From NCBI GenBank assembly GCA_946480655.1, contig CAMLKN010000051.1, positions 1-12,155 on the forward strand: 12,155 nt of DNA, given 5' to 3'. The stretch's first letter is position 1. The number at the start of each line of letters is the position of its first letter. The notes below the pieces were generated by a model. It did no database searches, was not told where the DNA came from, and saw only the letters and a program-made list of their open reading frames with translations. Source of the DNA: an uncultured Devosia sp. (lineage in GTDB: Bacteria; Pseudomonadota; Alphaproteobacteria; Rhizobiales; Devosiaceae). Both the position numbers and the translations under genes were made by a program. Below are positions 1 through 6,892 of the stretch, in pieces.

Positions 1-170
1 CCATTCTGCCCCCGGTCAATGAGGGCGACCAGGTTGCCGAGCTGCGCGTCTACTGCAACGACCAGCTCGTGCAGACGGCGCCCCTCTATGCCGCCGAGAG
101 CGTTGCCCAGGGCGACCTTGTCCGCCGGGCCACCGACGCGTTGAAGCAACTGGCTTTGGGGTGGCTCTGA
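1..170 (+). CDS. D-alanyl-D-alanine carboxypeptidase, C-terminal end (partial)
   Basis: This is the 3' end of a gene entering from the left; reading in frame from base 3 gives 55 residues to a TGA at 168-170. The visible part matches the PBP5-type C-terminal beta-sandwich domain: the stretch VNEGDQVAELRVYCNDQLV followed by TAPLYAAESV is the usual end of that domain. The tail, about LVRRATDALKQLALGWL, has the spacing of an amphipathic helix that in this family anchors the enzyme to the periplasmic face of the inner membrane. The family removes the terminal D-Ala from peptidoglycan pentapeptides and so limits cross-linking. The catalytic serine domain and signal peptide lie outside the window, so activity cannot be judged. 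A strong terminator 15 bp downstream separates it from tmk. In related alphaproteobacteria a dac gene commonly precedes tmk-holB-metG. Which dac paralogue this is cannot be decided. Confidence 0.85.
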   Translation, partial: ILPPVNEGDQVAELRVYCNDQLVQTAPLYAAESVAQGDLVRRATDALKQLALGWL

Positions 171-184
171 GACGTCCCGGAGGG

Positions 185-210
185 AAAGTCGCTCCGGTGG
201 AGCGACTTTT
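185..210 (+). terminator. Rho-independent terminator after the carboxypeptidase gene
   Basis: Arms AAAGTCGCTCC (185-195) and GGAGCGACTTT (199-209) pair perfectly over 11 bp around a 3-base GGT loop, and the descending arm ends in TTTT. It starts 15 bp after the dac stop codon. The A-rich left edge makes it partly symmetrical, but no minus-strand gene ends here, so it should act on the + strand. Confidence 0.85.
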
Positions 211-313
211 GTCGAGGAGGCCATGAGCGCTACGCTCGAATGGCGGGCAAACCGTGCCGAAGGCAAATTCGCTCCAGTGGCGCGAATATGAGCGCTATGC
301 GCGAATGGCGGGC
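185..313. repeat. Two-copy hairpin-plus-flank repeat
   Basis: A 26-bp segment at 223-248, beginning ATGAGCGCTA and ending GAATGGCGGGC, recurs at 288-313 with 24 of 26 identical bases. Each copy is preceded by a related hairpin: the terminator at 185-209 (CGCTCC-GGT-GGAGCG core) and a weaker one at 267-287 (arms ATTCGC and GCGAAT, core CGCTCC-AGT-GGCGCG). Copy 1 has 13 extra bases between hairpin and flank; copy 2 has none. GCGCGAAT is also repeated directly at 280-287 and 299-306. This looks like a local duplication or two members of a dispersed palindromic repeat family; the sequence alone cannot say which. Confidence 0.7.
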
Positions 314-382
314 CAGTCGACCGCCCTTTTCCCATCGGCTCCGGTGCCCTAAAAGGGTTGGAACCCAAGGAATCGCCCGCCC

Positions 383-1069
383 ATGCTCGAAGCGCCCAAT
401 CGACGTCCAGCCCGCTTCATCACCTTCGAAGGTGGCGAAGGTGTCGGCAAGTCGACACAGGTGCGGCGCCTGCTCAACAATCTGGGACATCACGCTGTCG
501 AGGCCGTCCGTACGCGCGAGCCAGGCGGCACGCCCAAGGCCGAGGCGATCCGCTCCTTCATCCTGCAGGGCCGCTCGGAAGCCTGGGGCGCCGGGGCCGA
601 GGCCGTGCTCTTCGCGGCTGCCCGCCTGGATCACGTCAACCAGTTGATTGCTCCCAACCTCGCCAAGGGCACCTGGGTCATTTCGGACCGCTTCTGCGAC
701 TCCACCCGCGCCTATCAGGGCCTGACGGGAGGCGTGGACGACCGCCTCATCGATGCGCTCGAGAACCTGGCGCTGGACGGTCATGTGCCCGATCTCACCA
801 TCGTGCTCGACATGGATCCGGCAATTGCCTTCCGCCGCGTCGAGCAGCGCGCCTTGGAAGATGGTCTGCAACTGACAGGTGACCGGTTCGAGAAGGAAGA
901 ACTCGATTGGCACCAGCGCCTGCGCGAGAATTTCCTCGATATCGCCGCGCGCAATGCCGACCGCTGCGTCGTCATTTCCGCCGAGCAGGACGAGGAAAAG
1001 CTGGAAGCCGCCATCTGGGAGGTGGTGAGCAGCCGTTTCCCCGAACTTCAGGCCGGGCCAGTCGCGTGA
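383..1069 (+). CDS. tmk: Thymidylate kinase (dTMP kinase)
   Basis: The product (228 aa) phosphorylates dTMP to dTDP with ATP in the cytoplasm, an essential step of dTTP supply. The P-loop GGEGVGKST is at residues 17-25 with the lysine at 23. TREPGGT (44-50) is the conserved dTMP-site segment. SDRF (101-104) carries the DR[YF] motif, followed by STRAYQG. The LID region and the LTGDRFEKEELDWHQRLR stretch are typical of bacterial TMKs. Length is normal for the family (roughly 200-230 aa). The ATG at 383 is supported by an AAGGA 11 bp upstream and by only a short extension ahead of the first beta strand. It begins a packed operon: its TGA overlaps the GTG of holB. The 5' region lacks a recognisable promoter, although the preceding terminator implies one lies between about 210 and 382. 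Confidence 0.97.
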   Translation: MLEAPNRRPARFITFEGGEGVGKSTQVRRLLNNLGHHAVEAVRTREPGGTPKAEAIRSFILQGRSEAWGAGAEAVLFAAARLDHVNQLIAPNLAKGTWVISDRFCDSTRAYQGLTGGVDDRLIDALENLALDGHVPDLTIVLDMDPAIAFRRVEQRALEDGLQLTGDRFEKEELDWHQRLRENFLDIAARNADRCVVISAEQDEEKLEAAIWEVVSSRFPELQAGPVA

Positions 1070-2091
1070 CCGATCCGACGGCTCTTCCCGACTTGCCGCT
1101 GCCCGAGCAGCGCCAGGTCGCCATCGGGCATGACGCAGTCCGCAGCGCCGTGATGGGCCAGCTTGCTGAAGGGCGGCTGCCCGGCGCGATCATGCTGCAT
1201 GGCCCCCAGGGCATCGGCAAGGCCACGCTTGCCTTCGAACTGGCCGTGGCCATTCTCACGGCAACGGGTGACGAGGACCAGCACCGGGTCAGCGAGCAGG
1301 TCGCGGCCCTCTCTCACCCCAACTTGTCGGTCCTGCGACGCAGGCCCAAGGATGCCAAGGGTTACTACACCGTCATCCGTGTTGAGGATGTGCGCGAACT
1401 GCGCGAGGCGCTGCACCACACCAGGGGCAGGGCAGGGCACCGCATCGCCATTCTCGACAGCATCGACGACTGCAATCCATCGGCCGCCAATGCGCTGTTG
1501 AAGACGCTGGAAGAACCGCCCGCGGACACCACCTTCTTTCTCATCTCCCACCGCCCCGGCCAGCTCCTGCCCACCATTCGTTCGCGCTGCCACAACCTGG
1601 CGCTGCGGCCGCTCGACGACGAGGCAGTGGCTGCCGTCGTGTCGCAGAGCATTCCTGACCTGGATCAGGCTGCGCTCGATCGGGCCATCCAGCTTGCCGG
1701 CGGACGTCCGCGCCGGGCCTTCGAAACCCTGGCCCTTGCTGAAAACTCGCCCGTCGGCGCACTTCTCCTGTGGCTGCGCCGGCCCGAAGCCGCCCCCATT
1801 GCCGCCGAGCTGCAACTGGCGGATGCGCTGGGCAGTGATCCGCAGGGCGCGGACATGTCCTTTGCGCGCGAAATTCTCGCGGACTGGCTGGCAGCGGAAA
1901 TGCGCGAGGCGGCCATGCAGAAGGGCGCGCGCAGGCGTCTTGCCTCTGCCACCGAGCTATGGGAGAAGGCAGGCGCACTTCTGGACGAAGCCGACAGCGT
2001 CAATCTCGACATGAAACAGACGCTGGTGGTCATCTTCGACGCCATCCGGAAGCATTGCGCCCTTATCGCCAATCCCGCCGAGCCAGCATGA
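1066..2091 (+). CDS. holB: DNA polymerase III subunit delta prime
   Basis: The product (341 aa) is the delta-prime subunit of the clamp loader, which helps open and load the beta sliding clamp on DNA. The GTG at 1066 overlaps the tmk stop by 4 bp (GTGA), which favours it over an in-frame ATG at 907 deep inside tmk. A Walker A-like loop GPQGIGKAT is at residues 46-54, a Walker B-like ILDSIDD at 129-135, [14 protein letters not shown] at 139-152, and the SRC motif (173-175) that supplies the arginine finger in clamp-loader AAA+ proteins. The C-terminal third should be the collar domain. Unlike E. coli delta prime, no cluster of four cysteines is visible between the Walker A loop and residue 110, so the zinc module appears to be absent. 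The ATGA overlap with metG suggests translational coupling. Confidence 0.95.
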   Translation: MTDPTALPDLPLPEQRQVAIGHDAVRSAVMGQLAEGRLPGAIMLHGPQGIGKATLAFELAVAILTATGDEDQHRVSEQVAALSHPNLSVLRRRPKDAKGYYTVIRVEDVRELREALHHTRGRAGHRIAILDSIDDCNPSAANALLKTLEEPPADTTFFLISHRPGQLLPTIRSRCHNLALRPLDDEAVAAVVSQSIPDLDQAALDRAIQLAGGRPRRAFETLALAENSPVGALLLWLRRPEAAPIAAELQLADALGSDPQGADMSFAREILADWLAAEMREAAMQKGARRRLASATELWEKAGALLDEADSVNLDMKQTLVVIFDAIRKHCALIANPAEPA

Positions 2092-3638
2092 CCGCCAAGC
2101 CCTTTTACGTCACCACCGCGATCGCCTATCCCAATGGCGCCCCCCATATCGGGCACGCCTATGAGATGATTGCGACCGACGCCATTGCCCGCTGGAAGCG
2201 GCTGGAGGGTCGGGACGTCTATTTTCTCACGGGCACGGACGAGCACGGCATCAAGATGGTGCAGACCGCGGCCAAGGAGGGCATTCCCGTCAAGGACCTG
2301 GCCGACCGCAATGCCGGCGAGTTTCTGAAGTTGGCGGCGGAGCTGAACATCTCCAACGACGACTTCATCCGCACCACGGAAAAGCGTCACCACGAGGCGT
2401 CGCAAGCCATCTGGAAGAAGATGGAAGCCAGCCACAATGGCGATATCTTCCAGTCCACCTACAAGGGCTGGTACTCGGTGCGCGACGAGGCCTATTTCGA
2501 CGAAAGCGAGCTGACCGAGAAGGACGGCAAGAAATACGCGCCCTCGGGCGCCGAGGTCGAATGGGTCGAAGAGCCGACCTATTTCTTCCGCCTCTCGGCC
2601 TATCAGCAGAAGCTGCTCGACCTCTACGAAGCCAATCCTGATTTCATCGCGCCCAAGGAACGACGCAACGAGATCATCTCCTTCGTCAAGAGCGGCCTGC
2701 AGGACCTGTCCATCTCCCGCACCACCTTCGACTGGGGCATTCCCGTCCCGGGCGCACAGGGCCATGTGATGTATGTCTGGGTCGACGCCCTCACCAATTA
2801 CATCACCGGCGTCGGCTATCCGGACGAGAACAGCGAGCTGTTCAAAAAATTCTGGCCGGCTGACCTGCATGTCATCGGCAAGGACATCATCCGCTTCCAC
2901 ACCGTCTATTGGCCCGCTTTCCTGATGAGCGCCGGCCTGCCGGTGCAGCATCGCGTCTTCGCCCACGGCTTCCTGACCGTCGATGGCCAGAAGATGAGCA
3001 AGTCGCTGGGCAATGTCATCGACCCGTTCGAACTGGTCCGCACCTTCGGACCGGACGCGGTGCGCTATTTCCTGCTGCGCGAAGTTTCGTTCGGCAATGA
3101 CGGCGACTACAGCCACGAAAAGCTGGTCAACCGCGTCAATGCCGACCTGGCCAATAACCTGGGCAATCTCGCGCAGCGCTCGCTTTCGATGATCAACAAG
3201 AACTGCGAGGGCAGGGTGCCCGAACTCGGCGCTTTGACCGACGCGGACCAGGCCATCATCGCCGAAGTGACCGAAGCGCTCGCCTCCGCCCAGAAGGCCA
3301 TGGACCAGCAGCTGATCCACGAAGCCACCGGCGCCATCATTGCGGCCCTCAGCTCGGCCAACAATTACTTCGCGGCTCAGGAGCCTTGGGCGCTGAAAAA
3401 GACCGATCCGGTCCGCATGGCCACCGTACTCTACGTTACGGCCGACACCGTCCGCCGCCTCGCCATTCCAATGCAGGCCTTCGTACCGGCCTCGGCAGCA
3501 CGGCTTCTCGACCAGCTGGCGGTTCCCGCTAACGAACGCTCCCTCGTGGATGCGGCAAGGGCTAACAGTCTGCTAGCAAATTCCGAGCTTCCGGCGCCCC
3601 AGGGCGTCTTCGCGCGCCTCGAAAAACCGGCCGAGTGA
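2088..3638 (+). CDS. metG: Methionine-tRNA ligase, short zinc-free type
   Basis: The product (516 aa) charges tRNA-Met with methionine in the cytoplasm, an essential class I synthetase. The ATG at 2088 overlaps the holB stop by 4 bp; the frame is open further upstream inside holB, but the canonical N-terminus [20 protein letters not shown] starts right after this ATG. The HIGH signature is at residues 20-23 and KMSKS at 302-306, both intact. The connective-peptide insertion ([12 protein letters not shown]...[13 protein letters not shown]) lacks the CxxC pairs of the zinc-binding forms. The chain ends shortly after the helical anticodon-binding domain, with no C-terminal EMAP-like tRNA-binding domain, unlike the longer E. 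coli enzyme. This compact form is usual in alphaproteobacteria. tatD follows after a single base, so both are likely on one mRNA. Confidence 0.97.
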   Translation: MTAKPFYVTTAIAYPNGAPHIGHAYEMIATDAIARWKRLEGRDVYFLTGTDEHGIKMVQTAAKEGIPVKDLADRNAGEFLKLAAELNISNDDFIRTTEKRHHEASQAIWKKMEASHNGDIFQSTYKGWYSVRDEAYFDESELTEKDGKKYAPSGAEVEWVEEPTYFFRLSAYQQKLLDLYEANPDFIAPKERRNEIISFVKSGLQDLSISRTTFDWGIPVPGAQGHVMYVWVDALTNYITGVGYPDENSELFKKFWPADLHVIGKDIIRFHTVYWPAFLMSAGLPVQHRVFAHGFLTVDGQKMSKSLGNVIDPFELVRTFGPDAVRYFLLREVSFGNDGDYSHEKLVNRVNADLANNLGNLAQRSLSMINKNCEGRVPELGALTDADQAIIAEVTEALASAQKAMDQQLIHEATGAIIAALSSANNYFAAQEPWALKKTDPVRMATVLYVTADTVRRLAIPMQAFVPASAARLLDQLAVPANERSLVDAARANSLLANSELPAPQGVFARLEKPAE

Positions 3639-3639
3639 C

Positions 3640-4419
3640 ATGCTGATCGACAGCCATTGCCACCTCGATTTCGACGCGCTGTCGGCCGACCTGGACGGCG
3701 TCATGGCCCGCGCCGAGGCTGCGCAAGTCGTTGGAATGGTGACGATTTCCACAAGGGTGGAGAACTTTTCCACCTATGCCGGGCTGGCGGAACGTTTCCC
3801 GAACGTCTGGTGTTCGGTCGGCACCCATCCGCACAATGCGCATGAGGAATTGCATATAGCAACGGATGAACTTGTCCGTCTAAGTGCCCATCCGCGCTGC
3901 GTTGCCATCGGCGAAGCCGGCCTCGACTACTTCTATGACAACGCCCCGCGCGAGGCCCAGGCCACCGGCCTCCGCCGACATATCGCCGCCGCCCGGATCA
4001 CAGGTCTTCCACTGGTTATCCACAGCCGCCAGGCCGACGAGGACATGGCGGCAATCCTTGAAGAAGAAAGCCGGGCAGGGGCCTTCCCCTTCGTCCTGCA
4101 TTGCTTCACGGCCGGTATGGATCTCGCCCAACGGGCCCTTGCGCTTGGCGGCTATATTTCCTTCTCCGGCATCGTCACGTTCAAGAATGCCCAGGAAATC
4201 CAAGAGGTTGCCCGGATCGTCCCGGCCGACCGCTACCTCGTCGAAACCGACGCGCCGTATCTCGCGCCGATCCCGCATCGCGGCCAATCCAACGAACCCA
4301 GTTACGTTCGCCATACGGCGCAGAAAGTTGCGGAAATTCGGGGACTTAGCCTCGAACAGGTAGGCGCGGAAACAACCGCGAACTTTGGCCGACTGTTCGC
4401 CAAGACCGGCGTGAGCTAG
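3640..4419 (+). CDS. tatD: TatD family metal-dependent hydrolase (DNase)
   Basis: The product (259 aa) is a TIM-barrel metallo-hydrolase; family members act as 3'-5' exonucleases on DNA or RNA and have been linked to repair of oxidised DNA, although the physiological substrate of this paralogue is unknown. The expected metal ligands are present: H6 and H8 in DSHCHLD, E92 in GEAGLDY, H128 in VIHSRQADED, H154 in HCF, and D204 in ETDAPYLAP. NEPSYV near the C-terminus is also characteristic. The usual HCFTG reads HCFTAG here, a mild variation. The ATG at 3640 follows the metG stop by one base, and the family signature begins at residue 3, so the start is well supported. Adjacency to metG is a common bacterial arrangement. 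It could be named ycfH rather than tatD in E. coli terms. Confidence 0.94.
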   Translation: MLIDSHCHLDFDALSADLDGVMARAEAAQVVGMVTISTRVENFSTYAGLAERFPNVWCSVGTHPHNAHEELHIATDELVRLSAHPRCVAIGEAGLDYFYDNAPREAQATGLRRHIAAARITGLPLVIHSRQADEDMAAILEEESRAGAFPFVLHCFTAGMDLAQRALALGGYISFSGIVTFKNAQEIQEVARIVPADRYLVETDAPYLAPIPHRGQSNEPSYVRHTAQKVAEIRGLSLEQVGAETTANFGRLFAKTGVS

Positions 4420-4423
4420 CGCC

Positions 4424-5260
4424 ATGGCCAAGCCTGACCGGATCATCGCGACCATTCTGGGCTGCGGATCGTCCGGCGGCGTGCCGCGCATCGGCAACGA
4501 TTGGGGCGCCTGCGATCCACGCGAGCCGCGCAACCGGCGCCGCCGCTGCTCCTTGCTCGTCGAGGGTTGGCGCGACGGATTTCCTGAACCTACACGGGCA
4601 CTTATCGACACGGGCGCGGATTTGCGCGAGCAGTTGCTGGACGCCAATGTCGATCGCGTCGACGCCGTTCTTTATACGCATGAGCATGCCGATCACAGCC
4701 ATGGAATCGATGACCTTCGGGTCCTGGCCCTGCACAATCGCCGCCGCGTGGATGTCTATTTCACGCCAGAATGCGGAGCCCGGCTGCGCGAGGCCTTCGG
4801 ATATTGTTTTTCGACTCCTGCAGGCAGCTCTTATCCACCGATCCTCAATGCCCACGAGGTCGAACCAGGTTCAGTGATCGAAGTGGATGGTCCGGGGGGA
4901 GTGTTGGCATTTTCGTCATTCGACCTGATCCATGGCGACATCCATGCCCTGGGCTACCGCATCGGCGGCCTGGCCTATGCCTGTGACCTGTCGGCAGTCC
5001 CGGAGGGATCGGTCAAGGCTCTGGAAAACCTCAACATCTGGATTGTGGACGCCCTGCGGCCAACGCCGCATCCGAGCCACCTGAGCCTGCCTGAGACACT
5101 TGATCTCATCGAATACTTCCGGCCGCGCCAGGCCGTGCTCACCAACATGCATATCGATCTCGACTATCGAGCTACTGACGCCGAAACCCCGCCGAACGTG
5201 ACGCCAGCTTTCGATGGCATGCGGATCGACGTTATTGGCGGCCACATCCTCAATCGCTGA
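4424..5260 (+). CDS. Metallo-beta-lactamase fold hydrolase (PhnP-like)
   Basis: The product (278 aa) has the dinuclear-metal hydrolase motif THEHADH with H86, H88, D90 and H91. It also has the opening LGCGSSGGVPRIG (residues 12-24) and later candidate ligands in HGDIHALGYRIG, ACDLSAVP (Asp) and TNMHIDLDY (His). This pattern fits the PhnP/RNase Z-related branch, whose known members cut cyclic phosphodiesters or tRNA 3' ends. No phosphonate genes are nearby, so a PhnP role in C-P lyase metabolism is not supported. Its place four bases after tatD, in an operon of replication and translation genes, suggests a nucleotide or nucleic-acid phosphodiester substrate; that is inference. Cysteines at 14, 30 and 42 near the N-terminus are notable. 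The ATG at 4424 has no clear Shine-Dalgarno, consistent with coupling to tatD translation. Confidence 0.9.
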   Translation: MAKPDRIIATILGCGSSGGVPRIGNDWGACDPREPRNRRRRCSLLVEGWRDGFPEPTRALIDTGADLREQLLDANVDRVDAVLYTHEHADHSHGIDDLRVLALHNRRRVDVYFTPECGARLREAFGYCFSTPAGSSYPPILNAHEVEPGSVIEVDGPGGVLAFSSFDLIHGDIHALGYRIGGLAYACDLSAVPEGSVKALENLNIWIVDALRPTPHPSHLSLPETLDLIEYFRPRQAVLTNMHIDLDYRATDAETPPNVTPAFDGMRIDVIGGHILNR

Positions 5261-5274
5261 TTGCCGCATCCTTT

Positions 5275-5278
5275 GGAG
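5275..5278 (+). promoter_or_regulatory. Ribosome-binding site deciding the ABM gene start
   Basis: GGAG lies 7 bases before the ATG at 5286. It favours this start over an in-frame ATG at 5214, which would overlap the end of the upstream hydrolase gene and add a tail unlike the family. Confidence 0.7.
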
Positions 5279-5285
5279 ACCTGAA

Positions 5286-5609
5286 ATGTCCGTGGCCGAA
5301 CCCGTCGTGCTGATAGCCGAATTCACCGCGCATCAGGGTCAGGAACGGATCGTGGCCGACTTGCTGGCCGGCCTGGCGGCCAACGTGCGGCAAGAACCGG
5401 GCAACATCGCCTTCGACTGCTATCAGCGTGCTGACGATCCATGCCGCTTTGTGGTCTACGAGATCTACCGGGACCAGCAGGCCTTCGAGGCCCATATCGC
5501 GGCCGACTATGGTGCCGTATTCAACAAGCGCCTGAACCAGCTCATTGTCGAACCTCATTCCATGCTGACATTCCTCAGGCCGCTGCAGGCAACGGTGGCC
5601 GACGAATAG
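5286..5609 (+). CDS. Antibiotic biosynthesis monooxygenase (ABM) domain protein
   Basis: The product (107 aa) fits the small ferredoxin-like ABM/YgiN family: a first strand VVLIAEFTAHQGQE, then helix VADLLAGLAANVRQEPGN, the strand IAFDCYQRADDPCRFVVYEIYRD, and the helix QQAFEAHIAADYGAVFNKRLNQL. The EPGN, the VVYEIYRD strand and the H of EAHI are the usual landmarks. Members are often annotated as putative quinol monooxygenases, but many have no demonstrated substrate, and none can be assigned here. Most form dimers. The gene has its own GGAG ribosome-binding site and lies 25 bp after the hydrolase, so it may be the last cistron of the tmk operon. No clear U-tract terminator follows; only a weak GC-rich inverted repeat occurs at 5613-5640. 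Confidence 0.85.
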   Translation: MSVAEPVVLIAEFTAHQGQERIVADLLAGLAANVRQEPGNIAFDCYQRADDPCRFVVYEIYRDQQAFEAHIAADYGAVFNKRLNQLIVEPHSMLTFLRPLQATVADE

Positions 5610-5722
5610 GATGAGCGGGTGGCGGGCGCTCCGGGCGCTCTTAGTGACGTATCGGAACTAACCAAGCTGCATGGTCGAGCTAAACCGCTATCAGACCACG
5701 GAAAATCATCAGACAAAAGTTC

Positions 5723-5738
5723 CATAATATATATTATG
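5723..5738. repeat. Perfect 16-bp AT-rich palindrome
   Basis: CATAATATATATTATG reads identically on both strands, in the most AT-rich patch of the window. It has the size and symmetry of a dimeric regulator's operator, but no neighbouring gene starts here, so a regulatory role is unsupported. It also contains promoter -10-like hexamers on both strands. Confidence 0.6.
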
Positions 5739-5873
5739 CGATATTGAATTAGCGATGTCTGGCGGTTCTTGCTGCTCATACCTCCACCCCTATGTCTGCT
5801 GGAGCCGTCCCCTGAGCACACGAGGATGCATCGAAGCTGTAGATGGCGGAAGGCAGAACGCGAAGAAGGCACG

Positions 5874-5905
5874 GAGAGACAATTGAGCGTATAAGTTTGT
5901 CTCTC
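5874..5905. repeat. 9-bp inverted repeat with 14-base spacer
   Basis: GAGAGACAA (5874-5882) pairs with TTGTCTCTC (5897-5905) around 14 bases. It could form a stem-loop in RNA from either strand or be an operator. No U-tract follows, so it is not an obvious terminator. Confidence 0.5.
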
Positions 5906-6217
5906 GACGCCGGTCCTCGATGAGCCATGAATGAGCATCACGGAATCCGGCCTGGAGAACTAGGTGCGCGTCGCGCAAGACACTGCAACTGTGCATGTGT
6001 GATTGGGCAGCGTCATGCAGGGCCAGTCTGCTGCGCACTGGATAGCGCACACCTCGAGTTTGGAACGTTCGGAAGACACTGACAGGTCGCGCCGAAGCCG
6101 CGGCTCTGGCGAATGACATGGCTCATGTTCGACCCGCGCCGAGGGTGTTGAAGGTCCCTGCCCCGCGCCACCAGCCCGTGCCGGACTGTCCGATCAAACC
6201 TCCACCTGCTCGAAAGC

Positions 6218-6892
6218 TCAATCCAACGCTGCGAAGCGCTCAACAAGATCGGTGGCGCCGGAAACGATCAGAAGATCGCCGGGCTGGATCACAGTTTCCG
6301 GCCTTGCATAGGTGAAGTCGGTCCTGGGGCGCTTCACGCCGACGACCGTGACCCCGTATTTGCTGCGCAGGGCGGATTCGGCGAGCGTCTTGTTCAGGCT
6401 TTCCTTGGGGGCACGAGTCTTGACGATGGCGAAGCCGTCATCGAACTCGATGAAATCGATCATCTGTCCGGTGACCAGATGCGCCACGCGCTCGCCCATT
6501 GCGACCTCGGGATAGATCACATGATGGGCGCCGGTGCGTTCCAGCAGGCGCCCGTGCTTTGCACTGAGGGCCTTGGCCCAGATGTCGGGCACGCCGAGCT
6601 CGCTGAGGGCAAGGACGGTCATCAGGCTTGCTTCGATATCGGTGCCGATGGCCACGACGGCCTTGTCGAACTCGGCAACACCGAGCCGGCTCAGCGCGTC
6701 CGAGTTGGTAGAGTCGGCCTGAACGACATGCGTGAGGCGACTGGCCCAGGACTGGACTATCGTTCCGTCCTCGTCGATGGCGAGGACCTCGTGGCCCAGC
6801 CGTACCAGGGAATCGGCGACGGCACCGCCGAAGCGGCCAAGGCCTATGACAAGAACGCTGCCTGGTGACGGTGCTGCGGATCTTCTAGCCAA
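6218..6892 (-). CDS. ktrA: Potassium uptake regulatory subunit, KtrA/TrkA family
   Basis: The product (224 aa) is a single RCK unit, the size of KtrA rather than the duplicated E. coli TrkA. An RCK_N Rossmann domain opens with VIGLGRFGGAV (GLGRFG at residues 17-22), and an acidic D40-E41 lies at the end of the second strand, where the nucleotide ribose binds. An RCK_C domain occupies roughly residues 140-220. KtrA rings bind ATP/ADP and NAD(H) on the cytoplasmic face and gate the KtrB pore. The start appears to be TTG at 6892, overlapping the ktrB stop by 8 bp; GAGGAG (6903-6908) lies 10 bases upstream and no ATG or GTG fits before the Rossmann fold. Overlap and order imply translational coupling with ktrB. 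It could equally be labelled trkA. Confidence 0.92.
   Translation of the reverse strand: MARRSAAPSPGSVLVIGLGRFGGAVADSLVRLGHEVLAIDEDGTIVQSWASRLTHVVQADSTNSDALSRLGVAEFDKAVVAIGTDIEASLMTVLALSELGVPDIWAKALSAKHGRLLERTGAHHVIYPEVAMGERVAHLVTGQMIDFIEFDDGFAIVKTRAPKESLNKTLAESALRSKYGVTVVGVKRPRTDFTYARPETVIQPGDLLIVSGATDLVERFAALD

Larger units (their letters stand above)
5610..6217. other. 608-bp gap between convergent units, no gene recognised
   Basis: Short open frames exist on both strands, but none has a convincing start site, ribosome-binding site or family-like sequence; translations are Ser/Arg/Cys-rich and look random. The piece from about 5700 to 5760 is clearly AT-rich against GC-rich surroundings and holds a perfect 16-bp palindrome. 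A 9-bp inverted repeat sits at 5874-5905, a 10-bp palindrome (AGCCGCGGCT) at 6096-6105, and a 9-bp tandem repeat (GGGCGCTCC/T) at 5624-5641. No obvious intrinsic terminator was found for either flanking gene. The stretch may be decayed sequence, a remnant of an insertion, or a non-coding RNA locus. Confidence 0.6.

Noticed and set aside
324..357. CCCTTTT / AAAAGGG inverted repeat upstream of tmk as a terminator or attenuator
   Set aside because: The arms are only 7 bp with a 20-base spacer and no U-tract follows; it may be chance.
907..1065. Extended N-terminus of holB from an ATG at 907
   Set aside because: It would overlap tmk by more than 160 bp and add arginine-rich sequence unlike the family; the GTG at 1066 gives a normal start and a 4-bp overlap.
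1665..3320. 551-codon open frame on the minus strand, antisense to metG and the end of holB
   Set aside because: It mirrors the GC-rich codon bias of metG, shows no family motifs, and the + strand product has complete HIGH and KMSKS motifs.
5613..5640. GAGCG / CGCTC inverted repeat after the ABM gene as a terminator
   Set aside because: Only 5 bp of pairing with alternative partners and no run of T after it.
5555..5779. Minus-strand frame starting at 5779 next to GGAGG
   Set aside because: The GGAGG is only one base from the ATG, the product overlaps the end of the ABM gene, and its sequence resembles no protein family.
5790..6119. 109-codon minus-strand frame in the gene-free gap
   Set aside because: No ribosome-binding site, no recognisable fold, and a composition like translated random sequence.
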